From contig JANBPK010000710.1 in assembly GCA_027579435.1 (NCBI GenBank), positions 101,063 through 165,062 of the forward strand: 64,000 nucleotides of DNA, given 5' to 3'. The DNA is from Candolleomyces eurysporus (taxonomy: Eukaryota; Basidiomycota; Agaricomycetes; Agaricales; Psathyrellaceae). The notes beneath the pieces are model-generated. The model was not told the origin of the DNA and made no database searches. It was given only the letters and a program-made list of their open reading frames with translations. The position numbers and the translations under genes were made by a program. Below, one piece after another: positions 24,939 through 36,800 of this stretch; the stretch's first letter is position 1; each line of letters starts with the position of its first letter.

Positions 24939-27260
24939 AGAACGCATCGGATATCATTTCGCGTTTTCGTCTCTCGGAGGTGGAAGTTCTCTGTACTCTT
25001 ATTGAAAAGGCTCGTCGTCGCGCCATGGGACATTGTTTCTCTTACGCTTTTTTTTTTCTTTTTGCTTCTGTTGCCTGCTTGGAGGTTGGGATCCTTATTA
25101 TTTACTGCTTACACGCCGCACGCGACGTACGCTCATCAGACTTCTTTTTCTTTTTTNCTTCTTCTGATACTTTTGTGCTATTTATTCCACCCGTCACGAC
25201 CCACACCGCAGTTATCATTATTTTGTGATATTCTCGTTTCTTGGTATTTATTCACCACTATTCCTCCTATCTCCCCCGCTCGCTGCTACCCCCCNACTCT
25301 GCTGCATCCTCGTCATCATTCATCCATCACCCTTTTTTTCGCACTTGCTGTCGTGTCGTTTATCTTGGTCGGTTCGGTTGGAGGGTGGGTTCTTATTCCT
25401 TGTTCTTGACAAGTTTTATTTTCTTCGTTTCGATCAGCTGCTTCTCTTTTGTTTTATTCGCTTGCTCCGAGCTGGCTAGAAGGCCTTGGTAGATTCGAGT
25501 GTCGACGTAATAATGCTTCTCCTACATACATCCCATACATACACACATGCGTGCATGATATTCTGTACACGTTTCGGCATTTTTCTTGGAACAATATACA
25601 CTGTGTACATCAGTCAATACTTTGTTCGTGTTCGGAAACGTTCGGAACTTGAGACGATAGCGATGGAAGCAGGATTTCGTTGGTCTCTCCATAATATTAC
25701 TTGATGATATATTTATGAGGTCGTCCCTTATTATTACGGATGCACGGCGCATGCAGGCACGTAACACAAGAATGGATGGCCGTCGTTTAGTTGGCTACGT
25801 TGCATTGCAGCAAATTTGCAAACACACAATGGTGTCGATATGAATGGTGTTTTCTCGAAATCGGTGGTTGATGCCACCGGTTGTCCGTTTGTGGTTTGGG
25901 ATCTAGACCTTAATGTGGCTGGTTGGTGGCGTATTTTTTTTNGATATGATAATTTCTTTCTGACAGTGCACACTAATTAGACCTTCTTTCTGGAGAGATC
26001 CGAAGGAGGAAGCAGCGGTACGCCGGTGAGTACATACTAGTCTGTTTGAGAGGTGAATGATGAAGTACTCATCTTTTCTTTCATTTAGGCTGATTGGGGA
26101 CGCCGGATTGGCGACATACGAAATTGTGTGCGTCGGGGATGTCGGTGGGCGTGCGAATATGCGCCAGGGCGGTGATGTGTCGTCATCATGCTTGATTTTC
26201 GTATGTATTGCCGAGGAAATAAATTGAGGGCACGTTCATGAAGGCGATGAAGGTGGGCTTTCTTGAACGGTGCAAGCGAAGCGAACTTTGGCTCTAGTCC
26301 GACTCGTATCGTATGAGTGTTTTCAATCGCAGAGACACAAAGAGCTCCGAGGAGGTAAGCACGGTAAAATGTTTTCCGGACCAAGTCCGAGGACTTTGTC
26401 CAATTCGACACTTTGGCCGCTCGGAGAAAGTTGAGTGGGGTCGGTGTGTCGATCTCTCGGACTTCTTGTTTGACAGAACCTCTTGAGCGGGGTGTTGTAT
26501 GTATGGGGAAAGAAGAAGAAGAAGGAGAGCGGACAACGGTTAAATGGACTTTTGATGTTGCCAGTGGTCCGGCGGTAAGTCAAGTCAAAAGTACCTGGAG
26601 TTCGTTAACGGGTCAATTCAAAGTCAAATCGAAGTTCTATCTGAAAGGCCTCCGGTTACATCTGGAACGGGTCCACTTAGATTAGCGTGTCGGATACATA
26701 GCCTGGGGAGGTGTACGGCAGAAAGATGGGTAGATGGGTGGATGGATGGATAACGGAAGGGAGCTGAGTATCGAAGGTATATACAGCAGCGGCAGAAGCG
26801 AAGGAATAGAAAATGAGTGGGTCGCCGGCGGTATGATACGCGACCTTTGGAAGCTCTTGCCGAAGAAAGTGCATGTTGAGGTGAGCCAGTGAGCTGCTGC
26901 GTGTTGTAAGTCGGCATCGGATGGTCGGGACCCCACACGAGCACCGATTGTATCAGCTCGGCAAAAAAGCTGATGTCTATGGCTTATCCGAGAGCGCTGC
27001 TACAATCAAGTACTTAGAGATACTCCCCGCAGAGAGATAATCCCATCGTTTGAAGCACGTTCTACTTCTCCTTGATGTTGGCTCCTGGTCCAAGAGAAAT
27101 TTGCCTTTCGGGTGAGCTTACGACCTGTGGGTATACACGGTAGCAGATAACACGCTCTTTATCGTTGAGAGATAGAAGGATTGGCTACCATGGATATTTT
27201 AAGGGCGTTGTGTGCCAAAGATTCTGCAAAGTTTTAGAGTGAAGATCACCGGCCGGCAAA
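24939..27260. other. 2.3-kb region with no gene recognised
   Basis: T-rich and low in protein-like frames. The longest frames (108 codons at 26085-26411 and 106 at 26624-26944, both minus) show no family resemblance and no convincing splice partners. It is unusually large for this gene-dense window. Confidence 0.45.
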
Positions 27261-28482
27261 ATGCGTCGGCAAGCTGTCATCCGGCCACCTGAAGATCATG
27301 CCGATTGGCCCTTGCCGCGCCACAGCGAATGTCGGAACAAAGGTTTTCACCGAACACCAATGACCGAAACCCTTCCCGACGAGTTGCTTCAAGAAATACT
27401 GGCTACATATCTCTCCGTTGACTATGAAGCATTTGCTAAAAGGTCTCCAGAGACACTCGTTGCCCGGCGTTCAAAGGCAATTCGCTTGCTCCTCGTCTCG
27501 CGGCGTTGGCGGCAGATTGGTCTTCCTCTGATCTTCGAAGCCACTCTACTTTCCTCTCAGCAAGATGCAACATTATTTATGTCGCTATTAGCTCGTAAGA
27601 AGATCCGCGGTATTTGGGTTAAGAAGCTCCGGCTTGAAGGGGGATACGGCTCAACCTTGCACAAGATTCTTGCCTCCCTTCCGGATGTCAAGTATCTTTC
27701 CGTCTCTCTCAGCATCACCTCGAAACAAAAGGGGCACGGACTGCGTATTGGGCTCAAACACATTAATCCGAAGTATGTTGTTGTGCGAGACAGTCGACGA
27801 ATCTACGCCAATCAAGGGGTGCGGGATGTCGTCGACGCCCTGATCAACTGTATGACTTCCGTCTGGACGAATATGGTCAGTGTGCTTGCCCCCAATTTCA
27901 AGAACACGTTTGTCCACTTACTCACTCGCGCAACTAGATCTCTTATGACCACCCGTACGATGAGACTCGATTGTCGACCCGTCCGTCTACGAATCTAGAA
28001 GTAGCACGCAGAAAACGGGCTATCGACTTGGCAGCGGCTTTGCCTCGCATACGGAAACTAGAGGTGGTATATGTTCCAGTGGCATATCGGATTACCGATT
28101 TTGAAGCTGGTGAACACAACGCGACTCTCAGTGCCCTGAAGAATCCGTCCGTGCGACGGATTTACGGTCGTATTTCCTGGCATTGGAACGACCTCCCCTT
28201 TGCCCGCAAGCTGCAAAAGACCTTCGATCGTAATCCCAGATTCAGAGACATCATACACCTTCCCCTACCTGGGCCCTGGGCCCAACCAACTTATTCTGCT
28301 ATCGGAGATAGGAATGCGTGAGCATCCATCTTCTTTCGCAGCTATACCCCTCAACTTACTGGTTTTCTTCTAGCGAGGAGTTTCAGGCAACTTTTGCCTT
28401 TCGTTGTTACTGTGAGCGATCCGTTTTTTGGGGATTGTATGTCTCCTACCCTTGCCCTCACAATTGGGACAATGTATGGTAA
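27261..28482 (+). CDS. F-box-type protein
   Basis: An N-terminal F-box-like segment reads TETLPDELLQEILATYLSV ... AIRLLLVSRRWRQIGLPLIF, the pattern typical of Agaricomycete F-box proteins that bind Skp1 in SCF ubiquitin ligases. The rest is a divergent leucine-rich-like region (KKLRLEGGYGSTLHKILASL, ASLPDVKYLSVSLSITS, LPRIRKLEVVYVPVAYR) that would choose the target; the target is unknown. One intron (about 27874-27938) joins SVWTNM to ISYDHPYDETRL. A second, at about 28318-28374, extends the frame to a TAA at 28480. The start could be the ATG at 27261 or the in-frame one at 27360, which better precedes the F-box. Further coding beyond 28482 is possible, since an open frame runs to 28745. Confidence 0.65.
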
Positions 28483-28821
28483 CCCTCCTGTTGGGCTATC
28501 TGCGGCACAATTTAGTAGTTTCGGTCCTCATGTATGCCCCTTTTTCATATACCGTTTCCTTCGACAAGAAGACAATGAATTACCACTACATGTTGTCCGT
28601 AGTGCACGAAAAACAGATAACCGAGACTCGTTCCTTTCCTCAGATGCTCCAGGACGGCTTTGATCCTGCCATTGGATGGAGGGCCCCGGATCAGAGCAGT
28701 AGGCGGCGGGCGTGCCGCGCCACTGGCCACCTTGACGTCGAATAAATATGGTAGAATCAATAGAGTAACGACATGCATAGTTCAAAATCTGTCTCTTTGA
28801 GATCACACCTGATTGCTCTTG

Positions 28822-29584
28822 TCAGACATTGAGTAAGGCGAGAGCGCTGGCAGCCATAAGCAAAGCTGCGCTACCAGAGATCTTCCCGACAGCCATCGGT
28901 GCTCCGCTGGTAGGTCCGTCGGTAGGGAGCGCTGCAGCTGCTACAGCAGGTCCGGAAGTCTCTGTGGTAAAGGTATTGCTTACGGTGATCGTAAGGTCGA
29001 TTCCAACTTCATCTTTGCATGCGTTCAAGAATTCTGTCAATGTGGACGGCGAGGAACGGCTAAGCGATAGAGCAATGATAATAGAATTAAAAANTACACA
29101 CCTTGAAGCGCGTCGTCTATCGCTACCTGGAGGGTTTCCCCGCTGACGCTAGCGGTAGTCTCGTTCTGGGTGGCTAGGGACTCTCTGACTACACAGTCGG
29201 AGCATGCGTTGGAGTGTACGACAAATTCGGGTACGCAGACGCATTGTGCGATGGAGACCACGTTCGCAGCGCAGTTCTAATAGGCATAGGTATATGAATA
29301 AAAAGCAATTCGCAGCGGGCGTTCAACGGGGCAGCTCAGCTTGAGACGCACGTCTTGGAAGATGAATAGGGGGTCACAAGCCGATATGCATCCCGGGGGT
29401 ATCGAGTTGGAAGAGTCTTGGGCAATGCTTTGACGGCGGTGGACAGAAGTGAGGGGGTAAGACGAGGACGCTGGGTGAGCATTGCATCAACAAAGATACA
29501 ATTTCATGATTTTCTTGTCATAAGCGCACCTCGAGCACCGGCGATTAACAGAGAAACGACAGAAGAGTAGCGAGAGGGGCGCAT
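28822..29584 (-). CDS. Small cysteine-rich secreted protein, probably GPI-anchored
   Basis: Four exons can be joined in phase. Exon 1 gives a signal peptide, MRPSRYSSVVSLLIAGAR. Exon 2 ends SIPPGCISACDPLFIFQD. Exon 3 reads NCAANVVSIAQCVCVPEFVV then HSNACSDCVVRE. Exon 4 reads EFLNACKDEVGIDLTITVSN, followed by a Thr/Ala/Pro-rich stalk and a hydrophobic tail (SAALLMAASALALLNV). The signal peptide, a compact Cys pattern, a Ser/Thr stalk and a terminal hydrophobic segment are the standard make-up of fungal GPI-anchored surface proteins. I do not recognise a named family; the Cys pattern is loosely CFEM-like. Exon 1 is 18 codons and would be missed by simple ORF calling. A cell-surface location is inferred. 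Confidence 0.7.
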
Positions 29585-30366
29585 CCTCAATAAATAAAGC
29601 GTAAATGAATGGAAGGAGTATGCGGACGAGAGAGAGAGTCGTATCGAGCGTGAAGGAAAAGGGAGAGAGAGTGGGGGAAGGGGAACGCGAACTGATATAC
29701 GGCAGTGCGCAGTCTTCTTGACATAAAACATAAAACATAACTCGATATCAAGTTCCATGTTTGTCATGATCAGATGCCATGGAATGCTCTATAGCGCCAG
29801 CGCCCAAGCACTGGAGAGCCAAGACTGCATTGCTCTCGTTGGTGGCTATGGCAAACCTTGATGCATGATGAGCGCCGACCAAGACGGTGCGGAGAAAACG
29901 GATTAAAATGGAAGGCATCCACCTCGTTCGCGCTAGGAGGCGTCTTGCTCGACAATGACACGCTCGAGGGTTAGCGTTTTTAAGGCATAGGCGTCCCCTA
30001 GTACCGGTACGGTAATGATCAAGCCTAGTAGGAAGTTTGTGTCGGTGGGGTTTTCCAGCACGATTATTCAGGCAGAGTTCGCTCAATTTAATGAGTTCTA
30101 GTGGCCGTATCATCTTTTTAGCAACCTCAAACCACTTACCGCGCACAGTCCATCCCAAGCCCCATCATCTTTCGCTCGGGATTGGAATCGGGATTGGAAC
30201 AAGAAGGTTGAGGTTGAGTGATTTAGCGGACATAGAGGATATGACATCCTGGCAAAGGTCGGGTATCAATTGAAAGTTCCCACATTGCTGTATCGGGTGT
30301 GCTTCACTCGGGTGCTCAGGTCTGAACTCAATGTTTCTTTAGCTGAGCAAAAAATCCTTTGGTTAA
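29585..30366. other. Spacer with no gene recognised
   Basis: About 780 bp. A 136-codon minus frame (29748-30158) is open but shows no conserved pattern. It probably holds the promoter of the secreted-protein gene and the 3' UTR of the ubiquitin-like gene. Confidence 0.4.
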
Positions 30367-31178
30367 TCAAGTATCTAGCGAGCTACAATCCAGATTCTTT
30401 GGCAGCTTCCAAGTGGAAATTGAAATGACCATGTGAAGTGTTGAATCCTTCTCTACGCCGCAGGACTTCAAGAGTTGGTCATTTTTCAAAGACCTTCCAT
30501 TGAACAGTAGAGTAAAATTCGCTGGTTGAGGTAATTCAAGACCTTCTCTTGCTAGAAGGATGTTCTTCAATCCCCAAACGGTTGCAGCGGGATTAAGGTT
30601 CACAGTGATAGTCTTGCCCGAAAGGGTTCTGACAAAAATTTGGAATCTATTCATCGGCTTAGCCCATGGTTAGACAAGAAAATAAGACTGATCCTCACGA
30701 TCCTCGCGCCAGATGCGTGACTTGGCTATGATTCCAGTTGTTCCCACTCTTCCCACTGTCGTTTCTCTTCCCTGTATCCTTGATTGTAGCCTGATTGGTG
30801 GCAGGGTGATTGCTGGATCCAGCTGTGGATATCCCCTGTGATGTCAACGTTCGCGGGTCCGTGGCTTTCACGATTAGCCTATTGATCTTTGGAATCACAG
30901 CCCCCCAAGCCTCGGGGGAAATCTCAATTTCTTCGCCAAGTCCGATGACCAGCTCTGTCGTATGGTAAGTGATGTAATAATTGGACGGTATTTGGGGAAA
31001 GTATCTTCTGATCCGGGTGTGCATCTCCTGCAATAAGACACCTTCGCGATGAAGGGCAGATCAAAAGACGATCAAGCGGGGAGAAACGTACAGGATACAA
31101 TGGACCCGGCCTGGGAGTAACGACCTTGCGAGCATTGAATTCCACAATGAAGTAACCTGGAATATCGATTCCTTCCAT
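30367..31178 (-). CDS. Unknown-family N-domain fused to a C-terminal ubiquitin-like domain
   Basis: Three exons splice in phase. Exon 1: MEGIDIPGYFIVEFNARKVV. Exon 2: TRIRRYFPQIPSNYYITYHT, GLGEEIEISPEAW, INRLIVKATD, then a Ser/Asn-rich linker. Exon 3 is a ubiquitin-like fold: FQIFVRTLSGKTITVNLNP, TVWGLKNILLAREGLELP, FTLLFNGRSLKNDQLL, VEKDSTLHMVISI. The match to ubiquitin is clear in 'QIFVKTLTGKTIT' and 'STLHLV', but there is no C-terminal Gly-Gly, so it is a built-in domain rather than a modifier. The intron joining linker and ubiquitin fold runs from about 30701 to 30645 with donor GTGAGG. The N-domain has a close relative at 34.4-34.8 kb that lacks the ubiquitin-like part. A role in ubiquitin signalling is inference only. 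Confidence 0.7.
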
Positions 31179-32475
31179 CTCCTTTGAATGACTACTACAG
31201 CTACTAGGGCAATGGAGATATTGGATGAGTTAGAGACACGCGCAGTAGTCCAACAGCATTCGTGAGGTCATCGGTAACTTTGCATAACAAGGCCAAATAT
31301 GTCAACTCTGAACAGCTCTTTTGCCAACGACTTGCCCGGACCTGTGTACGGGGGGAGCTGAAACACTTCAGAAAATGACCCACAACTAGTTGGATGGGAG
31401 AGGCAGATATCACTGTCTGCTTGTTTTGGGTCTTCGACTTCATTCACCTGGAACGGGTTCCTTCCTGGAAGCTGAACTGAATTCAATTATCACGGCAATC
31501 GAAGCAGTGATTCTAAGTACCCGCTCCCGAATCTTCAGAAATCAAGCATTTAGGATTTGCCTAATTTTTTTTCAGTTCTGGAGCGAAAGCTCGGTCAAAT
31601 GCTTAATGTCTGGGGGACCTATAAGCCCAAATAATCGTTGATCATCAATTGATCGGAACGCCAACTTCGGAGTCGGACTCGCTCTTGAACTCGAACCCTC
31701 ACCTTCGCAAAAGTCGACTGCTCGACATGTCCTTCACGCAAGTTGCGCTCAGCTCTACTCTAGGCTCTTTTATCAATAGCACCACTCTGGGACCTGGGAT
31801 ATGATTACATAGCCGTGAAAGCTCCAACTCTTGTCATCCTCGTCGCTGAAGTCACACGGAAGCCTGCTTGAACCCAGTCCGCAACCTACACCCGTTCCTC
31901 AAGACATGAAAGAATCTTTGAATATCTAATGCTATAATAGCGTGGCCCCTGCTGAAGGGAGTGGGGATGCCATTCAGAAGGCCATGAAAGGCGATTCTAC
32001 CTCCCCATCCGAAGGTGAAGAAGGTGAGGAGTGGCATGTCCCTATGGTTTTATTGGAACACAGGCTGGATAAGGATAAACTGGGAGGCCGATTTCGGCTG
32101 TGTATAATAGTGAGGTGAGGAATTTGCTCTCCGTGGGTGCGTTCGGCCGCTTATTCCATTTTTCGAGTGATGCATCTTCTGTCCTCAATTATTAACTAAC
32201 CTCTGTTTTATTACAGAACTGGGACTCCAGAGAATAGAAGACCAGAGGAGTCACACACTTTCTCGGGATATCGGGGCACCCAACACCGCCGCCAAAGGCC
32301 AGTTGCAGCCTCGCAATGTGAGGATACCGACTGCACTCTTGAACCCTCCTCCCCTTCTAAGACCGCCTCATCTTTAGAGGATGTGTCAGTGAGCAGACTC
32401 AGACCTTATGATGCCTACTGACTTTTCGTAGAGTTTTCAGAAATCAGATTCGGAGGGTTGCAAGTGGCGACCAAA
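30665..32475. repeat. Segmental duplication, left copy (pairs with 34330-36371)
   Basis: Long collinear similarity to 34330-36371. Both contain the minus-strand unknown-domain gene, a shared spacer (for example TAACAAGGCCAAATATGTCA at about 31287 and 34898), the block ATCAATTGATCGGAACGCCA at about 31646 and 35249, and PIH1. The left copy shows many substitutions and deletions in the PIH1 part. Confidence 0.85.
31726..32475 (+). pseudogene. Decayed duplicate of PIH1
   Basis: Aligns with the 5' two thirds of the intact PIH1 gene at 35346. It opens MSFTQVALSSTLGSFINSTT and hits a TGA at 31801-31803, after 25 codons, where the intact copy continues. Several later indels shift the frame. The region encoding the Lys-rich linker before the CS domain is deleted. 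Similarity stops near 32475, inside the equivalent of the CS domain start. It is a pseudogene and cannot make a PIH domain. Confidence 0.85.
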
Positions 32476-33374
32476 GTCAAAGTCCTTCTCTTCCAGAGTT
32501 ATTCACGGCCCACCAGCAATCGCGCCCACAGCCGCGCGATAACTTACGCCTTGTTCTTGAAGACCTCCATCTTCTCGAAGGTCCTGCTTATGCGTTAGTC
32601 CATGGGCGCCTCGAATTCCACCTTCAGACCTGCTGCACGGCCCGGCACCATACTCATTCGATCGCAGGTCGCCGGCGTTCACTGCAGCACAAGACACCAC
32701 TTCGATCTGTTACGATATCTACTGGGTAACCGGCGTCCTTGGGAGCTTTCCTGGAACTCAAAATGTGTTGACCAGACCACGAGCCTATCATCTTCTCCCA
32801 AATCGAGGTAAATCTTCCTGGCACATCAGCTAAGATTTCGAGAACAACAGTAGCCTGAACAATGGTACCGGACGTTGGCGAAGAGACGACAGGGTCTGAG
32901 TTCGTGACCTTTCTTCCCTTCACCCAGCGTGTCATACGTGATCACGGGTGTGCATGTTCATCACCTCACCCTTAGCTTGTCTCTTCATTTCCGCTATACA
33001 GAACCTGGTTCGTTCACCTCTTTATTCGCCCTAAACGGTAACGGGTGGTACACCGATTGTGGATTCACGCTTCTTTAAGCGCCCATCTAATTATCAATCG
33101 TAATACATGGCCAGTGACCGTTTATGGACGTTTCAATGCACGTAACGAAACCTTTCGCACCTACCTCATGTTTGGGAACGAATTTCGAGAAAAGTTGGTA
33201 AGGTTTTACAGTATAACACGAAGTCTGAGTCAAGGCTGTTGAGACGGGACAAGGGGGGTGCATCTTGGTGAAAATGGTCTGGAGAATTGTATGGCACTAT
33301 TCAGCTATTTTGTACCGTAGACGGACATGCTCATTTGAACGGAACGCGAAGAATACAGACGAGATGAAAATGAA
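32476..33374. other. Spacer with an unrecognised open frame
   Basis: Protein-like minus frames occur at 32654-32935 (for example TIVQATVVLEILADVPGRF) and 32503-32700, but stops separate them and I recognise no family. They may be the relic of a gene captured or truncated by the local duplication. Confidence 0.3.
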
Positions 33375-34135
33375 TTACGCCCAATAGACTACGAGACCCA
33401 GAGGTAAGACTGCATCGGGATTGTAAACGCGCAACTCAGTTGGTATTCGACGCGATGAAGAGACGACTGAGACCTGCGATTCAATCCATGAACTGGGACT
33501 CAGAAGTGGGGTTTTTGCAGGGTAGAGTTCGGAATGTACACACCACATCGTGGCCGCATTGAGGTCCGACAAGTTGTGATTCAGTACATTTTTGCAGCCG
33601 ATCCTGAGGCCTGTGTACGACCGTGATGAAGAGAAGGGCTCTGGTTAGACCTTGTCGAGTGATGTCAATGCTGGAGGCCTCGCTAGCTCTGGGGGAGAGA
33701 ACCTCAATCGATCAACACGAAGTCGGGGACAAATCAATCAAGTTGCTCACTTGGCTGCAGTTAGCGCAGCAGGAACTCCGTGAGGGTAAGTGTGTCGGGA
33801 GAACGAGTTTCGCATAACGTTGCAGAAATCGCAGGTTGGTGAAGTACATATAGTGACGCTACTCGGCGATTCACCGACCTCGCATTCGCGGGTAATGGAA
33901 ACCCATCCTCGAGTTTGAACTGGACTGTCGCCATTGAGCGAGCGTTTGAGTGCAGCTCTGAATGAGAAGGGTTATGAGCGGCGCTTCAAGCGAGTGTGGA
34001 TGGGGGAAACGTACTTGTATGCCTCGTAGCGAATTGCCACAGCGCCAGGTTGCACAAAGAAATACATATGCTCCACTACCACCTTCCGCGGGTATGCGGT
34101 CTCCCATCCAGTTTGAAACTCGTTGTAATCTAATA
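33375..34135 (-). pseudogene. Decayed PARP-like (ADP-ribosyltransferase domain) gene
   Basis: Exon-like pieces match the PARP-type domain of the tandem genes at 44-51 kb in the right order. These are ...YPRKVVVEHMYFF ... IRYEAYK, then TRECEVGESPSS and ICTSPTCDFCNVMRNSF (compare FCTSSYCSVCNILKHSF), then ASEASSID, ALLFITVVH, and the C-terminus ELRVYNPDAVLPLGLVVY (compare ETILYSDDAIRPVFLIIF). Two introns are consistent with GT-AG. The His-Gly of the NAD site is replaced (VSIT for YHGT), the GIY motif is not readable and the 3' part needs a frame change. I therefore read it as a diverged, inactive relative on the opposite strand. Confidence 0.5.
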
Positions 34136-34329
34136 ACAGTTACAGGTACCCAGTATTACGGGATGGAATGCATGCTCACATTTTTCAAACGAAAAATGGC
34201 CTCTTGGCATCTCGATGAGCGCTAGATCCCTGCAAAGCATCGACTTTCTGCACCCATCAGAACAGAATAGCTGGTCAAGAAACACCGGCCTTGTCGAACA
34301 ATTGAGGCAGCTGTTACAAGTGACGGTGA

Positions 34330-36371
34330 CATCGGCTTAGCCTAGCCAAGAAGAGAAGACTCAGATCCTCACGTTGGTTTCTTCGGGTGCGTGGCTTGGT
34401 TATCATCTCTGTCGTAATCGCTATGTACGAGAGTATTGGATGTTCCTTGTGACACGAGCGTTTGCTGGTCCGTGGCTTTCACGATTAGCTTCTTGATCTT
34501 TGAAGTCACGGCCTCCCAGGCCTCGGGAGAAATCTCAATTTCTTCGCCAAACCCGATGGCCAACTCTGTCGTATGATAGCTGATGTGATAATCGGGCGGA
34601 ATCTGAGGAAAGTATTTTCTGATTCGGGTTTCTAACCCCTGGAATGAGGCACTTTCGTGATGAAGAGCAGATAAAAAAACAGTCAAGGGGCGAGAAACGT
34701 ACATGATACTCCGATCGCCCTGGCCTGGGAGTAACGACCTTGTGAGCATTGAATTCCACAATGAAGTATCCTGGAATATCGGCCCCTTCCATCTCCGTTG
34801 AACGGCTACAACAGTTGTCAGAGCAAGGGAGATGCTGGATCAGTGAAAGGACAGGTTCAGTAGTTCAACAGCATTGGTTCCGGGTAATTTTGCATAACAA
34901 GGCCAAATATGTCAACTCTGAGTCTCGCTTTTGCCAATGACTTGCCCGAATCTATGTATGGTGGAGGCCGGACTACTTCAGAAACCGACCCACAACGAGT
35001 TCGAGTCGTATGGGAGAGTGGGAGAGGCAAATATCAGATTATTGATTTCGTTCATCGGGGATGCGATCCTGGAAGCTGAAGTGAATCAAGTCATAACAGC
35101 AATCTATACAGCAATCTATAGCACCCAGTGTTAAACCTCCCGAAATCAAGCATTCAGATATCCAACATTCGTTTAACTTTCTGGTTTTGGATCCAAAGCT
35201 CATCCAAATTCTTCTGGGGGACCTATAAGCCCAAATAATCACTGATCATCAATTGATCGGAACGCCAACTTCGGAGTCGGACTCATGCGTCTGCTCAAGT
35301 CTCTTGAACTCGAACCGCCACCTTCGCAAAAGTCGACCTATCGACATGTCTTTCACGCAAGTCGCGCTGAGCCCTACACCGGGCTTTTGTATCAAAAGCA
35401 CTACTCTGGAACCTGGGATCTTACCACCAAGTCGCGAAAGCTCCAGCTCTCCAGATTCCTCGACCTCTTCGTCGGCACCTGGGGGCCTGCTTGAACCTAA
35501 ACCGCAGCCTACACCCGTTGCTAAAGGCATGAAAGTCTTTGTGAACATCTGCTATGATAAGGGCGTGCCTCCTCCTCCCGAAGGGAGCGAGGACGCTATT
35601 CAGAAGGCGATGAAAGGCGAGTCTACGTCCCCACTCGAGGGAGAGGACGAAGAAGAGGAGTGGTATGTCCCTGTGGTGGTATCGGAGCCTAGACTGGATA
35701 AGGATAAAGCGGGGAAGCAGAGCTTGGTTGTGGATTGTGTGTATAATAGTGAGGTGAGGAGCAGGACGTTGAGGGATCCGGATTTTAAGATCTTTTTGGT
35801 AGGTGCGTTCAGCGACATGTTCATATCTACTCTTTTTTNCTTTGTCTTATGGTTGTCACTCGACAGAACTCGGACTCCAGAGAATCGAGGGCCAAACAGG
35901 CCTTACACTTTCTCGGAATATCGGGACACCCAACATCGCAGCCAAGGGCAAATTGCAGCCTCGCACGGTGAGGATACCGACTGCACTATTGAACCCTCCC
36001 CCCTCTTCCAAGGCTTCATCGGAGGATGTGCCTTCAGCTCTCCTGGTTGAGAAGAAAACGGGGAGGAAGAGTAAAGGCAAAGAGAAGGAAATTTTGGACA
36101 AGGGAAAGGCTATGGATAACGTTAACTCGGAGTCGAAGGAGGGTGGAGGAGCTCAGGCTAGCAAGAGACCTTTGATTGAGGAGATTGGGCCTGGGGAATC
36201 TGCGGATGCGGAGAAACCGAAGGGTATATTGAAGCAGCCCTCCTCGGCGTCGCCGTCTACGCCTACCGCTGCAGCAACCAAGGAGCAGGAACAGAAATCG
36301 GATTTTATGATACCTATTGACGTTTCGTGGAGTTGGGAGAAATTGGATTCGGGGAAGCTGCAAGTGACTAT
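34330..36371. repeat. Segmental duplication, right copy (pairs with 30665-32475)
   Basis: Collinear with the left copy, from the donor region of the unknown-domain gene through PIH1 up to the CS domain. This copy keeps PIH1 intact but its unknown-domain gene stops before the ubiquitin-like exon, whose sequence is absent here. Confidence 0.85.
34369..34792 (-). CDS. Truncated paralogue of the 30.4-kb gene, without the ubiquitin-like domain
   Basis: Exon 1 reads MEGADIPGYFIVEFNAHKVV. After an intron (about 34639-34702), exon 2 reads TRIRKYFPQIPPDYHISYHT, GFGEEIEISPEAW and IKKLIVKATD, ending ...THPKKPT. Identity to the left copy is high over both exons. The old splice donor (GTGAGGATC) is still visible right after the last codons, but the next exon (ubiquitin-like) is gone, so translation runs into a stop. 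It may be a shortened functional protein or a fading pseudogene; the open frame and conserved splice sites leave both possible. Confidence 0.55.
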
Positions 36372-36800
36372 CTACATTCCTGATTTGGTACGTCCGCCTT
36401 TCAATCTCTCCTCCCTCTTTTCCCATCCTTTATCCTTCATTGACCTCGTTGGGAGCAGACAGCATCCTCAATCACCTCGGGCCAAACCTACCTCGATATC
36501 GAGCCACGGCGCATCATCGTTACACTCACGAATAACGAATCGATCGATATCGACCGCTCGCTACCAGATGCTCAGCTAACCGCGAAGATTCGCGACCGTG
36601 CAAAAGAGAAAGCGGACGTCCTCGCTCGTCATAACAAGGGCACTACAAAGTTGACCAAGGAGCTTGAGGAGCTGGTTATAGCTGAGTCGGATAAAGAGGT
36701 GACGAGTATGTTGCTGTTGAAGAGGGAGAGAGCATTCGATGTGGATGCGGCTAAGGCACAATGGTTTGTCAAGGATAAGAAGTTGGTCATTACTCTTTGA
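35346..36800 (+). CDS. PIH1: PIH1 domain-containing protein (R2TP complex)
   Basis: PIH1/Nop17 is the adaptor of the R2TP co-chaperone (Rvb1-Rvb2-Tah1-Pih1) that works with Hsp90 to assemble snoRNPs, RNA polymerases and PIKKs. The start MSFTQVALSPTPGFCIKSTT matches the family N-terminus. The PIH core shows KVFVNICYDKGVPPPPEGSE, WYVPVVVSEPRLDKDKAG, VVDCVYNSEV, then after an intron (about 35801-35866) ELGLQRIEGQTGLTLSRN. A Lys/Glu-rich linker leads to a C-terminal CS domain: VSWSWEKLDSGKLQVTIYIP, intron near 36388-36461, GQTYLDIEPRRIIVTL. The TGA is at 36798-36800. The sibling copy at 31.7 kb is dead, so this is the only working copy in the window. Confidence 0.88.

Noticed and set aside
29748..30158. 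136-codon minus-strand frame
   Set aside because: No conserved pattern, no splice partner, and composition does not resemble neighbouring exons.
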